From the NCBI RefSeq assembly GCF_023229695.1, contig NZ_JALNYS010000008.1, positions 62,001 to 126,000 on the forward strand: a stretch of DNA of 64,000 nucleotides. Direction: 5' to 3'. The position numbers and the translations under genes were made by a program. Shown here piece by piece: positions 54,410 through 63,109 of this stretch (the stretch's first letter is position 1; each line of letters opens with the position of its first letter). The notes beneath the pieces are model-generated. The model was not told the DNA's origin. It made no database searches and worked only from the letters and a program-made list of their open reading frames with translations. Source of the DNA: Sulfuricurvum sp. Its GTDB lineage: Bacteria > Campylobacterota > Campylobacteria > Campylobacterales > Sulfurimonadaceae.

Positions 54410-54454
54410 AATAATCACGGATGTTACGCAAAATAATAATTATTTTTGATTCCA

Positions 54455-54730
54455 TTAATATACCTCGTCGTGGGTTCCGATATCCATCGGGATAATCTCT
54501 TTGTCAGTGATGATAAACTCAATAATCATGCGATAACTCATCGTGATTGAAACCGAATGGTAATCCGACTTTTTCCCTTGCAATTTGTGTAAACGTAAAG
54601 AGGGATGAAAAGGATTGTCTTCCAGTATTACCATCGTTTTTTTATAACGCTCATAAACATCAGGATGACGTTTGAAACATTTCAATGCTTTTGTCTTGAA
54701 ATCATCGGTCAGTTTAATCGTGTAGGGCAT
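54455..54730 (-). CDS. RelE/ParE-family toxin (mRNA interferase type)
   Basis: 91 aa. The helical start (FKTKALKCFKRHPDVYERYKKTMVILEDNPFHPSLRLHKLQGKKSDYHSVSITMSYRMIIEF in outline) has the RelE fold pattern with a HKLQGK strand and SYRMIIEF core. It would cleave mRNA on the ribosome when freed from antitoxin. It overlaps the antitoxin gene by 17 bp in antitoxin-first order. Confidence 0.82.
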   Translation of the reverse strand: MPYTIKLTDDFKTKALKCFKRHPDVYERYKKTMVILEDNPFHPSLRLHKLQGKKSDYHSVSITMSYRMIIEFIITDKEIIPMDIGTHDEVY

Positions 54731-54971
54731 TTTCTATCTCTTTAAAATGCGCCTCTAAATCGGTGGTGTATCGTCCTGCCGCAATATCTGCCATGGCATT
54801 GTCATACGCTTTGTCGAGTTCCATTGCCCGGAGTTCTTTATAACGTTCGATATCGATTACAACGTATTTGTTTTTACCCCGTACATTGATGATGACCTCT
54901 TCAGCTTTCTCGAACAGTTTATCGAAGAGGGAAACCCCTTTGGTCTTTACTTCGTTTGCCATTACTACCAC
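54714..54971 (-). CDS. Phd/YefM-family antitoxin
   Basis: 85 aa. The N-terminal DNA-binding part (TKGVSLFDKLFEKAEEVIINVRGKNKYVVIDIERYKEL) is of the Phd/YefM type and the acidic C-terminal tail (DIAAGRYTTDLEAHFKEIENAL) should wrap the toxin. AAGGAG is seven bases before the GTG at 54971, so that start is preferred to the ATG at 54962. It is preceded by the palindromic operator at 54982-54997. Confidence 0.8.
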   Translation of the reverse strand: MVVMANEVKTKGVSLFDKLFEKAEEVIINVRGKNKYVVIDIERYKELRAMELDKAYDNAMADIAAGRYTTDLEAHFKEIENALHD

Positions 54972-54981
54972 AATCGTCTCC

Positions 54982-54997
54982 TTAATAGTACTATTAA
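54982..54997. promoter_or_regulatory. palindromic operator of the toxin-antitoxin pair
   Basis: TTAATAGTACTATTAA is a perfect 16-bp palindrome with a GTAC core, immediately upstream of the antitoxin RBS (AAGGAG), where it would overlap the promoter. YefM/Phd-type antitoxins typically bind short palindromes in this position for autorepression. Confidence 0.6.
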
Positions 54998-55039
54998 TTA
55001 TATTATATAGAGTATTTTATAATTTGCCCTTAAATGCGC

Positions 55040-55280
55040 GGTCGAGATATTCGACACTATGGGTTTGGATGTCGAGAGGTGGGAGGGTAATTTCAAACTC
55101 ATACAGAATGAAGCGATGATGATAGAGCGGATCGGATATATTCACAATAATCCCGTTAAACGGGGATATGTGGATGAAGCGTCACACTGACGTTACAGCA
55201 GTGCACGGAACTATGAAGGCAAGGAGGGACTTATCGATGTTGAACGAATGTGGTAACCGAAAAAAGGTTTCAGATATCAG
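55040..55280 (+). pseudogene. RAYT/IS200-like (REP-associated) transposase relic, C-terminal fragment
   Basis: Reading from about 55083, EGNFKLIQNEAMMIERIGYIHNNPVKRGYVDEASH, then an in-frame TGA where homologues usually have Trp, then RYSSARNYEGKEGLIDVERMW and TAA. The YIHNNPVKRGYV and RYSSARNY motifs are the C-terminal signature of REP-associated tyrosine transposases. The catalytic HUH region and Tyr are gone, so it is a non-functional fragment. The flanking 54998-55039 and 55281-55349 show nothing else. Confidence 0.65.
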
Positions 55281-55349
55281 TATGCAACGTGGACGTTGGG
55301 AACGTTGGGAACGAAATGATGCGAAGCAGTGCTTCGCATCGACATAAGA

Positions 55350-58300
55350 TCAGTAATGCATGATTTGCAGACGGGGGGCGTAGGCTACCTCTTCGAATTT
55401 TTTCGCAAAAGCGCGAAACGATTCGGTGTATTGGCGCCCCCCTGCGGGATCGTTGATTCGCAGGAAGGTCCCATCTACCGTCCCGTCTCCGTAGATACCG
55501 CGAATAACACGGGCATGGATTGCCCACAGAGCGCCGGGTGCTTCGTCGGCGACGGCGATCAGGGGGCCGTGATTTTCGATCAGTGAACGCAGTCCGCTAA
55601 TCGTATAGCTCATCGGCGGCTCTGCGGTTAGGCCACAGGCTGAGGCGAATGCGTCGTGTTCCGCACCGGGAAGACCCACATTGTTGTCGAACATGGTGCG
55701 GTATTTGGCACCGGCTGTGTCCATGGCCGTCTGGATCGTATAGGTGGCGTTATCGTGCCATGAGAGCATCATCGTAGCCACTGTCGCCCAGCAGGTCATG
55801 TTGGAGGGTTGCGCAATGATGGGGACCAGTCCGGGGACGGTATAATCAAAGGAACTGCCGCTTCCGGTGGTGGCGGTCTCTTTGATCTGGATACTGGCAC
55901 CGGCACCGTCTTGCAGCATAATATTCGACTGGGATTTGGCTCCTTGCGCTTTAATGAGTTCTTTGACTTCGGGTTGTTCGGTCAGAGAAGCGGCTTTGTT
56001 TGTCGGCTCTCCGACGAGAGAGCTCAAGGCACTGTAGGAGAGTTTATTGGCCTGATCTTTCGAGATTTGCTGCTCAGTTTCGGCCTGCTGGATCGTTTTG
56101 AGGGTTTTGCCAATATCTTTTTTCATCCCCTGCTGTTTTTGGATATCGGCGGCGATATTGGCCAGATCGGTCACACTTTTTGAGGTGGTCTCCAGCGCTT
56201 TGATCGCGTTGGACTGTGTTCCCGCCAAGCCTGTCATGTCTTTAAAAGCGTCGCTTTTGCCCAGCAGCGAGTAGGCTGCGGCGAGCCCGGTCGGATCGGG
56301 AGCTGAGGGGGCATTTTGCATTGTTATGATGCTGGTAGGGAAGTCTTTGACCTGTAGATTCCCCGGATCGCTGCGGCGGCTGTCGGTCGAAACGGTGCCG
56401 ATCGCGGTCGGTTTGGTTCCGCAGGGAGCATCCTCAAATCGCCAGTGGCGGCTGTCGTCGATCTCTTCGCAGCTGTTGCAGCGTCCCATGACCGATTCGG
56501 CATAGACCCCTTTGGTCGGGACACTGATACGGAATGGATCGGGTTTGGCAGTGGGTTGATAAAAGCCCATAAGGTCTTCAACTCCTCGGAACACCGGATC
56601 AAGCCGCTCTCCGGGAACCACTTTAAGGATCAGGTTGTTGCCGACGATCCCCATAATTTTGTTCTCTACGACGCTCGCGACGCTCCGCCCGCCCGAGTTG
56701 GGGGCGATGTATCCATCAAGCAGTCCGAAGAGGCGGCTGCCGTCCATGCTTCCCCAGATCAGTTTGTGCGACATCTCCATATGTTCGTTTAAAAACGCAA
56801 TCAGCGCAGCTGCGGCTTCGCGGTCCTCTTTACGCGGGTTGCGTTGTTCGTTGGTATTCATCGGGGTGTAGAGGAGGGCCGCATCGGTCGTGTAGACGAT
56901 GGTGAATCCCCCATGGATTTCGACGCTATTAATGATGTCGTTGTTGATGTGGGCGTTTCGTAAAATATACTCACTCATGTGCACCGTGCGATAATGGAGA
57001 TAGCCGGAACGGAGGATGATTTTCGATGCGGCTGTCACTATCGTATTGGCTCGGAAACGGAGATGTTTGATTTGGCGTCGGGTGATGTTCTGGAGGCTCT
57101 TGCTGGCAATACTCACCTGCAAAGGAGCGCGTTTGCGGTAGGTGGAGAGGATCGTATAGTCTAGATCGAGTCTCACCTCCGCACCGTTATCGGCGATGGC
57201 GTCGATTTGAAGGGTCTCGATAAACGAGCGGACGATGGCGGGGGCATACTGCTCCTCGAAAATCGCGTCTTTCTCCGCCTCACTCAGAGGAACTTCCTGT
57301 TCGAGATGAAAGACCATTTTACCGATAAACCACGGAAAAGGGATCGAGAGATCGTATTCTTCGGTTTTGGTCGCCTCTTCGACACTCTTGATATAGGGGC
57401 GTTTGAAGTCGAAAGTGATCGTAAAATTTCCGCTAAACTCTTCGATAGTTTCGTCGCAGTAGCTTCCGACCGGAAAATCGGAGTTGGCATAATTGGTCTC
57501 GATCCTCTCGATCGCATCGAATCCTCTGCGCAGTTTGGTTCCATAGATGCCGCGTCGCAGAGTATTGCTCCAGCGGAGTACTTTGGCGTGATCAAAATGG
57601 CTCATCGGCAGCGGCACGAACAGACACTCCTGTACATCGGCGAGGTTCTGCTCGATCGCATAATGGCGGAGCACTTCGAAATACTCCACCGTCATCGCGT
57701 GACAATGGTTGTTGTTTTTGATCACTTCGGTCTGGACGCTCAGGTTTTCATTTTGTCCCACCGTCTGGATGACGGTGCTTCGCTGCCCCCGTAGCGACGA
57801 GGCGGACTGGGAGACGTTATCTTGCAACCGGTTCAAAGAACTTCCCGAGAGATTGCGGGCCGAGTTTTGGCTGGCGGTCGAGGTGGACGATGCCCCCGAG
57901 TGGGAGACGCCGCCGGCGATACCGAAGGCGATACCGGAGATAAATCCCCCTACACCTCCACCGATCCCGCCGCTGGTGGAACTGGTTTTATTGGTGGAGC
58001 GGGCATTAATGTTTTCGCTGAAGGAGGAGTTGATGATCTCACTGATATCTCTATCGCGGGAGATCTCGGCTTCGAGCGACTCGTAAACGCTCTGGTTTTC
58101 ACTCCGCCCGGCACGCTCATTGCGGTCCCAGTCGAGAATAGCGATCTGTTTTTCCTGGCATGGGGCGAGGGGGAGACTGTAGAGGAGGTCCCCGAGCGAA
58201 TAGCCGTCGGCTTTCCATTGCTGTTTAAAATGGAGGAGATGGCCGTGGGCAATCGTCGTATTTTCGTAAACCGTCGGCGTTTCGTCCCAGTCGATGCTGT

Positions 58301-60308
58301 TTTCGACACTGAGTTCGCGGCGTCCGGGATGGTTGGTGATGTAGGCCCGTTCGATCTCTTCGATTTTGGTAATGGCACGGTAGATTTGTCGTTTGGTCGA
58401 AATCAGGGAGTCTTTGATCGTGCTGTAATGGCGGAGGAAATAGTCGTCTTCGAGTGAAACCATAAAATTAGCACCGGAACGGTAAAAGCTATGAAACTCT
58501 TCGAGAAGATTCAAAAATGCCGTGATGCTGTTGAGGAAAATGTCGTAATACGACCGGATCGACATAATCTCTCCCAACGAAAAAATCGATTGGTTCCGCA
58601 GGGTCTCTTTGATCTCGTCGTACTGTTTTAAGAGGCACATGATCCCCATATTCTGTTGCTTTTCGGCGGGTGGACAGGGTTCGAAGTTATGGGAGCTCTC
58701 CTCTTTTGCCTGAGAAAGTTCGCTCACCGTGCGGCGAAGGTATCCCAGAAACTCTTCTTGGTTTTGCGATTCGGGGGTCTCCTTATCGATGGCAACGATC
58801 AGTTTTTCGCATTTGTTCTCCACCAGGGTAATGACGGTGTGATCGGCATAGGGTTGGGCGATCATCTGGTCGAGTTCGGAGATAAACGTGGAGAGTGCCC
58901 GGGTGAGCTTGGCGCTGTCTTTCACAAATTGGGCATATTCGCGGATATGCCCCAGCAGGGACTGCAGGCTTTTACGGTTGAGGGTGTCGTTGGCCGTGAG
59001 GGTTTCGCAGTAGCTTTTTACCTCCTCTACACCGTATTTTCCGCAGTAGGCCGAGGCAAGTTTGGCATGCAGGGTTTGGAGTTTTTTCTTCCGTTTTTCC
59101 TGTTCGGCGAGGATTTTGAGGATGTCGGTAAAATCGATCCCTCTTTTTACTCCGAGAAGGTCTCTGGTGTTGACTTTCAGCTCCCGTGCGCCCAATGCGA
59201 CTTTGAGATGATAAACGGGTGCGGCGGTAAAGGTTGTTTGAGCCGTAACGGACGAAGCATCGCTCATTTTGTACATTTTTACCTGCTGTTCTTCCTGTGC
59301 AGCCGTTTTCTCTTCATCGATCGTATAGGGGATTAGCGAGAGGGTGCTCAGGGAGTTGTTGAGGTTACTGAAAAGGGTGAAGAGGCCATCGGAAATACTA
59401 AAGAGCTCTTCACGGATTTTTTTGCTCTCTTTGGTCGTGATGGTGAGCCCTTTGATCTCGGGTTCGGTGGTGCGGACACTATGGTAAAAGCTGAACTCTT
59501 CGAGGGTACGGTTCGGGATGGTAAAATCGATGCATTTCCCCCCAAGATCCTGTGAAAAAGCCGAAGAGCCTACCAGCTCGTCACTATCGGGGAGGGCCGG
59601 GACACAGCACTGTTCTGCCAAATCCTCCGGAAGAGCCGAGAGATCGGTGACAAGGAGGACGTTTTTAGGGAGTTTTTTCTCCTCCAGAGGGATGGAGAGG
59701 GGTTGCGATTCGAGGCCGGCAATAACGCCGTAAGCCTGCTGATGGGTAAGCGAATCGATTTTTCCGTAAAAATAACCCTGTTTATCGGTGATGGCCGAAA
59801 AGACGGGGCGGAATGTTGCCGTACTGAACGGAGCATTGGGATCGTCGCTGACCATAATGATGACGTGCAGCCCGCTCCCCTTTTTTTCGCCGGAGAGGTC
59901 GATTACCTTTCCGTTAATTTTCCGTAAGGACTGGGTAGTCGGGCTGGAGAGGTTGAAGACGATCACCTTGGGATCGACTTTGATCACCAGAGGCTCAGAA
60001 ACATCCGGGGCGCTTTCGGTAATCAATGCCGCCTGGAGACTGCCATAAGAATAAATCTGTTTCCCCAGCATCGAACCATCAGGAGCGTAAACTTCGAGGG
60101 TAATGGACTCTTCGGTGATGAGATTCTGCATCGGCAAGAAAAAACGGAAGGCCCCGTTTTCTTCGACGTCGATACGGTCTTTACTGTAGACTGAGCTGCC
60201 GCTGATGAGCTGGATGTAGCTGACTTTGAGAAAATGGCCCTGATATTCGTCGTGGATGGTACGACTGTCGGTTGGTTTTAAAACACCGTTAATGCTGTAA
60301 CGTTTCAT
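55350..60308 (-). CDS. giant multidomain protein with C-terminal papain-like cysteine peptidase
   Basis: 1652 aa, unknown function. The N-terminus (1 to about 240) has beta-rich segments resembling carboxypeptidase-regulatory or Ig-like folds. Several helical/coiled-coil stretches lie at about 330-650. A Gly/Ser-rich hydrophobic tract (GGIGGGVGGFISGIAFGIAGG) sits at about 777-805. A conserved-looking mid-region contains SLGDLLYSLPLAPCQEKQIA. The C-terminus is a papain-like fold (AvrRpt2/C39-like) with Cys1506 in TCWATV, His1598 in AIHARV and Asn1619-Asp1620 in RINDPAGG. There is no signal peptide, so export, if any, would use another route or lysis. It is a large single frame flanked by a RAYT relic and MITE copy 6. 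Confidence 0.8.
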   Translation of the reverse strand: MKRYSINGVLKPTDSRTIHDEYQGHFLKVSYIQLISGSSVYSKDRIDVEENGAFRFFLPMQNLITEESITLEVYAPDGSMLGKQIYSYGSLQAALITESAPDVSEPLVIKVDPKVIVFNLSSPTTQSLRKINGKVIDLSGEKKGSGLHVIIMVSDDPNAPFSTATFRPVFSAITDKQGYFYGKIDSLTHQQAYGVIAGLESQPLSIPLEEKKLPKNVLLVTDLSALPEDLAEQCCVPALPDSDELVGSSAFSQDLGGKCIDFTIPNRTLEEFSFYHSVRTTEPEIKGLTITTKESKKIREELFSISDGLFTLFSNLNNSLSTLSLIPYTIDEEKTAAQEEQQVKMYKMSDASSVTAQTTFTAAPVYHLKVALGARELKVNTRDLLGVKRGIDFTDILKILAEQEKRKKKLQTLHAKLASAYCGKYGVEEVKSYCETLTANDTLNRKSLQSLLGHIREYAQFVKDSAKLTRALSTFISELDQMIAQPYADHTVITLVENKCEKLIVAIDKETPESQNQEEFLGYLRRTVSELSQAKEESSHNFEPCPPAEKQQNMGIMCLLKQYDEIKETLRNQSIFSLGEIMSIRSYYDIFLNSITAFLNLLEEFHSFYRSGANFMVSLEDDYFLRHYSTIKDSLISTKRQIYRAITKIEEIERAYITNHPGRRELSVENSIDWDETPTVYENTTIAHGHLLHFKQQWKADGYSLGDLLYSLPLAPCQEKQIAILDWDRNERAGRSENQSVYESLEAEISRDRDISEIINSSFSENINARSTNKTSSTSGGIGGGVGGFISGIAFGIAGGVSHSGASSTSTASQNSARNLSGSSLNRLQDNVSQSASSLRGQRSTVIQTVGQNENLSVQTEVIKNNNHCHAMTVEYFEVLRHYAIEQNLADVQECLFVPLPMSHFDHAKVLRWSNTLRRGIYGTKLRRGFDAIERIETNYANSDFPVGSYCDETIEEFSGNFTITFDFKRPYIKSVEEATKTEEYDLSIPFPWFIGKMVFHLEQEVPLSEAEKDAIFEEQYAPAIVRSFIETLQIDAIADNGAEVRLDLDYTILSTYRKRAPLQVSIASKSLQNITRRQIKHLRFRANTIVTAASKIILRSGYLHYRTVHMSEYILRNAHINNDIINSVEIHGGFTIVYTTDAALLYTPMNTNEQRNPRKEDREAAAALIAFLNEHMEMSHKLIWGSMDGSRLFGLLDGYIAPNSGGRSVASVVENKIMGIVGNNLILKVVPGERLDPVFRGVEDLMGFYQPTAKPDPFRISVPTKGVYAESVMGRCNSCEEIDDSRHWRFEDAPCGTKPTAIGTVSTDSRRSDPGNLQVKDFPTSIITMQNAPSAPDPTGLAAAYSLLGKSDAFKDMTGLAGTQSNAIKALETTSKSVTDLANIAADIQKQQGMKKDIGKTLKTIQQAETEQQISKDQANKLSYSALSSLVGEPTNKAASLTEQPEVKELIKAQGAKSQSNIMLQDGAGASIQIKETATTGSGSSFDYTVPGLVPIIAQPSNMTCWATVATMMLSWHDNATYTIQTAMDTAGAKYRTMFDNNVGLPGAEHDAFASACGLTAEPPMSYTISGLRSLIENHGPLIAVADEAPGALWAIHARVIRGIYGDGTVDGTFLRINDPAGGRQYTESFRAFAKKFEEVAYAPRLQIMHY

Positions 60309-60697
60309 ACTAAACCTTTAAAATGTGATACGGCCACTTTAGCATATCGTTGTTTACTATTTCTTAATGGTAAAAAAGAATATCACAAAATGAAATGAAT
60401 CAAAGTCGACAAATACGATCAGGACATATTTTGCAAGAGGAAAAATAATTTGGGAAAAATATGAGTAAAATACTCAGGTAAGAGAGATGAATAATCGTTT
60501 TTTCTTATTTTCTAAAAATAAAGTTATTCTAGGGTTGATTTTGGAGGATGAAAGCGGTAGTTGTCAGACGCGGAAACCTTCAAGGCCACGGATGTACGCT
60601 ATGCGATCATTTTTGAGCACTAAAACGATCAGGAGAATACAGAAAAATGAATCTTTACGAAAAACTCAGTAAAAATATCCATCTGTTTACAGATTAA
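60309..60697. other. AT-rich intergenic region, no supported gene
   Basis: The gap upstream of the 1652-residue gene is AT-rich and presumably carries its promoter. A 61-codon plus-strand frame (60487-60672) has no RBS or recognisable composition. A 15-codon frame beginning at 60646 (AGGAG upstream, MNLYEKLSKN) may be the start of a gene cut off by the MITE at 60698, but evidence is weak. Confidence 0.4.
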
Positions 60698-60840
60698 CTG
60701 ATGTTACGCACTTTACGCGCATAGCCCGTAAAGTGGCAGGGACTAGGGTCCCTACAACCCCCTAAAGCTTCCCGCATCTTCCGGATGCGTGAGAATAATT
60801 CCCCTTTTCGCACTTGCTAAAGCAAGGTGCGCAAGGTCAG
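60698..60840 (-). repeat. MITE-like element, copy 6
   Basis: 143-bp member in the same orientation as copies 3 and 7, with ends CTGATGTTACGC and GCGCAAGGTCAG. Flanking 7-mers AGATTAA and ATATTAA match at 6 of 7 positions. Internal GGGACTAGGGTCCC and a GCATCTTCCGGATGC hairpin are present. It lies 66 bp before the hipB-like gene. Confidence 0.9.
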
Positions 60841-60905
60841 ATATTAAAATAAACATACTATAATATGCCCTATATCTAAATATATTAGATAATACATACT
60901 ATAGG

Positions 60906-61214
60906 ATGTTTATGCTTGAACTAAAAACACCTTTCGAATTCATCGAAGAACTCATTGATACTATCGAAAAAACGCGTAAGCGGAAAAAACTGAGACAACA
61001 AGACCTTTGTGAGCTTGCCGGTCTTTCGATTGCTACTTATCAAAAGTTCATCTATCAGAAAAAGATCGCTCTGATCTCACTGGTACAGGTATTATATGCG
61101 CTGGATATGATAAAAAATTTGGAAGGGTTGATAGCCTATGATGAGATCCAAAGTCTCGACGACATCCGAGATGCTGCCAATAAAAACCCTCTACCAAAAC
61201 GGGTAAGGAAATAA
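60906..61214 (+). CDS. HipB-like XRE antitoxin
   Basis: 102 aa. A helix-turn-helix of the XRE/Cro type (RKKLRQQDLCELAGLSIATYQKFIYQKK, residues about 24-50) is followed by a short C-terminal extension. It should repress its own promoter and inhibit the HipA-like kinase encoded 2 bp downstream. It differs from typical HipB in its C-terminal tail. The stop is separated from the hipA ATG by one base. Confidence 0.8.
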   Translation: MFMLELKTPFEFIEELIDTIEKTRKRKKLRQQDLCELAGLSIATYQKFIYQKKIALISLVQVLYALDMIKNLEGLIAYDEIQSLDDIRDAANKNPLPKRVRK

Positions 61215-61215
61215 T

Positions 61216-62508
61216 ATGGAAAAACCATTAGAAGTCGTTGCTTATCTTTATGAGCATAAGATTGGAACCATGATCATGCATATGGGTCGAATCTATTTCG
61301 AATACGACTCTGTGTTTACATCTCTCGAACTTGAAATATCCCCTCTGAAATTGAATACCAAAAAAATTACCGGTGCGTATACCAATCCTGATTCACCCGA
61401 TTACTATCATGGGATGAGTGGTGTGTTTTTCCACTCTCTTCCGGATAAGCATGGAATGCCATTTATTGACCGCTACTTTGAGCGACAGGGAGTTGCTTCC
61501 GATAAAGTGACATTACTACAAAAGCTAACGTTCATCGCTGATCGCGGTATGGGTGCCATAGAGTATGCACCGAAAGAACATCAAGACGTTATTGATGCAG
61601 CAATCGCTCTTAGCGCAAAAGAATTATGTGAAGAGATGCGATATGTACTTGAAGATGATAATAAGGGTTCCATGGTCGCAGAGTTCATGAACATTATCAA
61701 TAATGCTTCACCCATCGGTGGTGCTCGACCTAAACTGCTGATCACTTACAGTAAACAAACCGGTGAAATCCGTAGCAATAGTGCCAAGCTTGATGATGGA
61801 TTTATCCGTTCTATCTTAAAATTTGATGAGTCATACCCCAATGGCTCTGGAATAAATGAAAGTATTGAGTTAACAAAACTAGAACACCTGCACATGACTC
61901 TCGCGCGTGAGTGTGGAATCACGATACCCGACATGATCCTAATTGAAGAAAGTGGGGAACACCATCTCGTCTTTGCACGATACGATAGAGATGAAAACGA
62001 TAAAAAAATCCATGTGTGCAGTGCGGCCGGTTTGCTGCATAAAGATATCAGCGTTCCTCAAGTCATGTCGTATGAGGAACTTCTTAAACTAACCAATTTG
62101 ATATGTAAAAGCCAAGCTGACGTAGAGGAAATGTATCGGCGTATGGTATTCAACGCGTTATCCTTTAATGTCGATGACCATGCGAAAAACTTTGAATTTA
62201 TGATGGATCGAAATGGAAAATGGCGTCTTGCACCGGCGTATGATGTCACTTATTCTAAAGGAGCCGTAAAAGAACACCTTACTACAATCAACGGTAAGGG
62301 TTCCAATTTTACTATTGATGATTTTTTGGCAGTCGCCAAGAAAAATCTTATTGATGAAAAGAATGCGAAAAAGATTATCGATACTATTGCTGAAAAACTC
62401 TCAACATACGAAAAAAGAGCTCAAATAGCCCAAATCAGTCAATCTGAAGCAACCAAGATCGGTGAGGAAATCCGATTGCAGTTAATTGGTATGAAGCTTA
62501 TTATTTAA
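61216..62508 (+). CDS. HipA-like serine/threonine kinase toxin
   Basis: 430 aa HipA-family kinase. The N-terminal subdomain has TMIMHMGRIYFEYD and GGARPKLLITYSKQTGE (P-loop-like region near residue 155). The catalytic region has NVDDHAKNFEFMMDR (about 317-325) and the metal-binding Asp in LAPAYDVTYS. E. coli HipA phosphorylates GltX to induce persistence. Target here unknown. It forms an operon with the HipB-like gene. Confidence 0.88.
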   Translation: MEKPLEVVAYLYEHKIGTMIMHMGRIYFEYDSVFTSLELEISPLKLNTKKITGAYTNPDSPDYYHGMSGVFFHSLPDKHGMPFIDRYFERQGVASDKVTLLQKLTFIADRGMGAIEYAPKEHQDVIDAAIALSAKELCEEMRYVLEDDNKGSMVAEFMNIINNASPIGGARPKLLITYSKQTGEIRSNSAKLDDGFIRSILKFDESYPNGSGINESIELTKLEHLHMTLARECGITIPDMILIEESGEHHLVFARYDRDENDKKIHVCSAAGLLHKDISVPQVMSYEELLKLTNLICKSQADVEEMYRRMVFNALSFNVDDHAKNFEFMMDRNGKWRLAPAYDVTYSKGAVKEHLTTINGKGSNFTIDDFLAVAKKNLIDEKNAKKIIDTIAEKLSTYEKRAQIAQISQSEATKIGEEIRLQLIGMKLII

Positions 62509-62511
62509 TAT

Positions 62512-62654
62512 ACCAGTGAAATCAGTTTTTCTGAACTACAGTCCGCCGCATCGACAAGCTTAAAACTTCGCGGATACGATGTCGTCTATAACAGCGAGAT
62601 CGCCTACAATGTCAACCTCCGCTCCCTCACCCTCACTATGTCCGCCGATATCAC
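62512..62654 (+). pseudogene. gene fragment A (5' side) interrupted by AT-rich sequence
   Basis: An in-frame translation with ordinary codon use, YTSEISFSELQSAASTSLKLRG...YNSEIAYNVNLRSLTLTMSADI, joins the HipA stop region without its own start. It reads like part of a larger protein that has lost its flanks. After codon 47 the DNA becomes strongly AT-rich. The identity is unknown. It is probably the host-gene side of an insertion. Confidence 0.4.
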
Positions 62655-62860
62655 ACACTTATCAAATAATAATTATTTAAAACAAAATATATTTACTTAT
62701 ATATCTAAAAGTGATACTATAAATAATTATTTTTATTTATTAAATTTAAATCAAAGGGAAGCAGCAGCTATTGGCTACAAAACTCCCAATGAGGTTTACT
62801 ATCAAGCTGACAATAATCTAGTCTCTAAAGGAGTAAAACTGTTACCACTGGTATTGTAAA
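62655..62860 (+). mobile_element. IS3-family-like transposase tail (relic)
   Basis: An AT-rich stretch whose frame ends NNYFYLLNLNQREAAAIGYKTPNEVYYQADNNL-, with the GYKTPNEVYY pattern of the C-terminal end of IS3-type DDE transposases (compare LgYkTPaEvy). The DDE residues are absent, so only about the last 40 residues of ORFB remain. The 3' side (ACTTGATTTATTGGTCTTGG) resembles an IS right end. Confidence is low because no opposite end was found. Confidence 0.35.
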
Positions 62861-63051
62861 GAGGTGGAATTAAAAAACTTGATTTATTGGTCTTGGAAAA
62901 AGGGTTCATTATAGGTGGAGATGACTCTCCAAATTGCAGAGGGTTCAGACCCGAAGAGTTTGAAAAATCCATTACCCCTAATATTGGAAAAAATGGAACG
63001 TTACAAGATTCCTCCAAGGTCAATATTAAGGGTTATTTAAACAAATATTAG
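62861..63051 (+). pseudogene. gene fragment B (3' side), unknown
   Basis: The frame reads RGGIKKLDLLVLEKGFIIGGDDSPNCRGFRPEEFEKSITPNIGKNG... and ends in TAG. It has no start codon or RBS of its own and appears to be the remaining 3' part of a gene, possibly the same one as fragment A. No product is recognisable. Confidence 0.35.
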
Positions 63052-63109
63052 TGGGCTATAGTTGACATGTGGCCTTGGCGATTCTTAAACTAAAAAGGAG
63101 AAGTAAAAA

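Noticed and set aside
54417..54432. CGGATGTTACGC after rpoN, resembling one MITE end
   Set aside because: No second end or hairpins follow, so it is either a solo end fragment or chance.
60487..60672. 61-codon ORF upstream of MITE copy 6
   Set aside because: There is no RBS, the composition is odd, and there is no recognisable domain.
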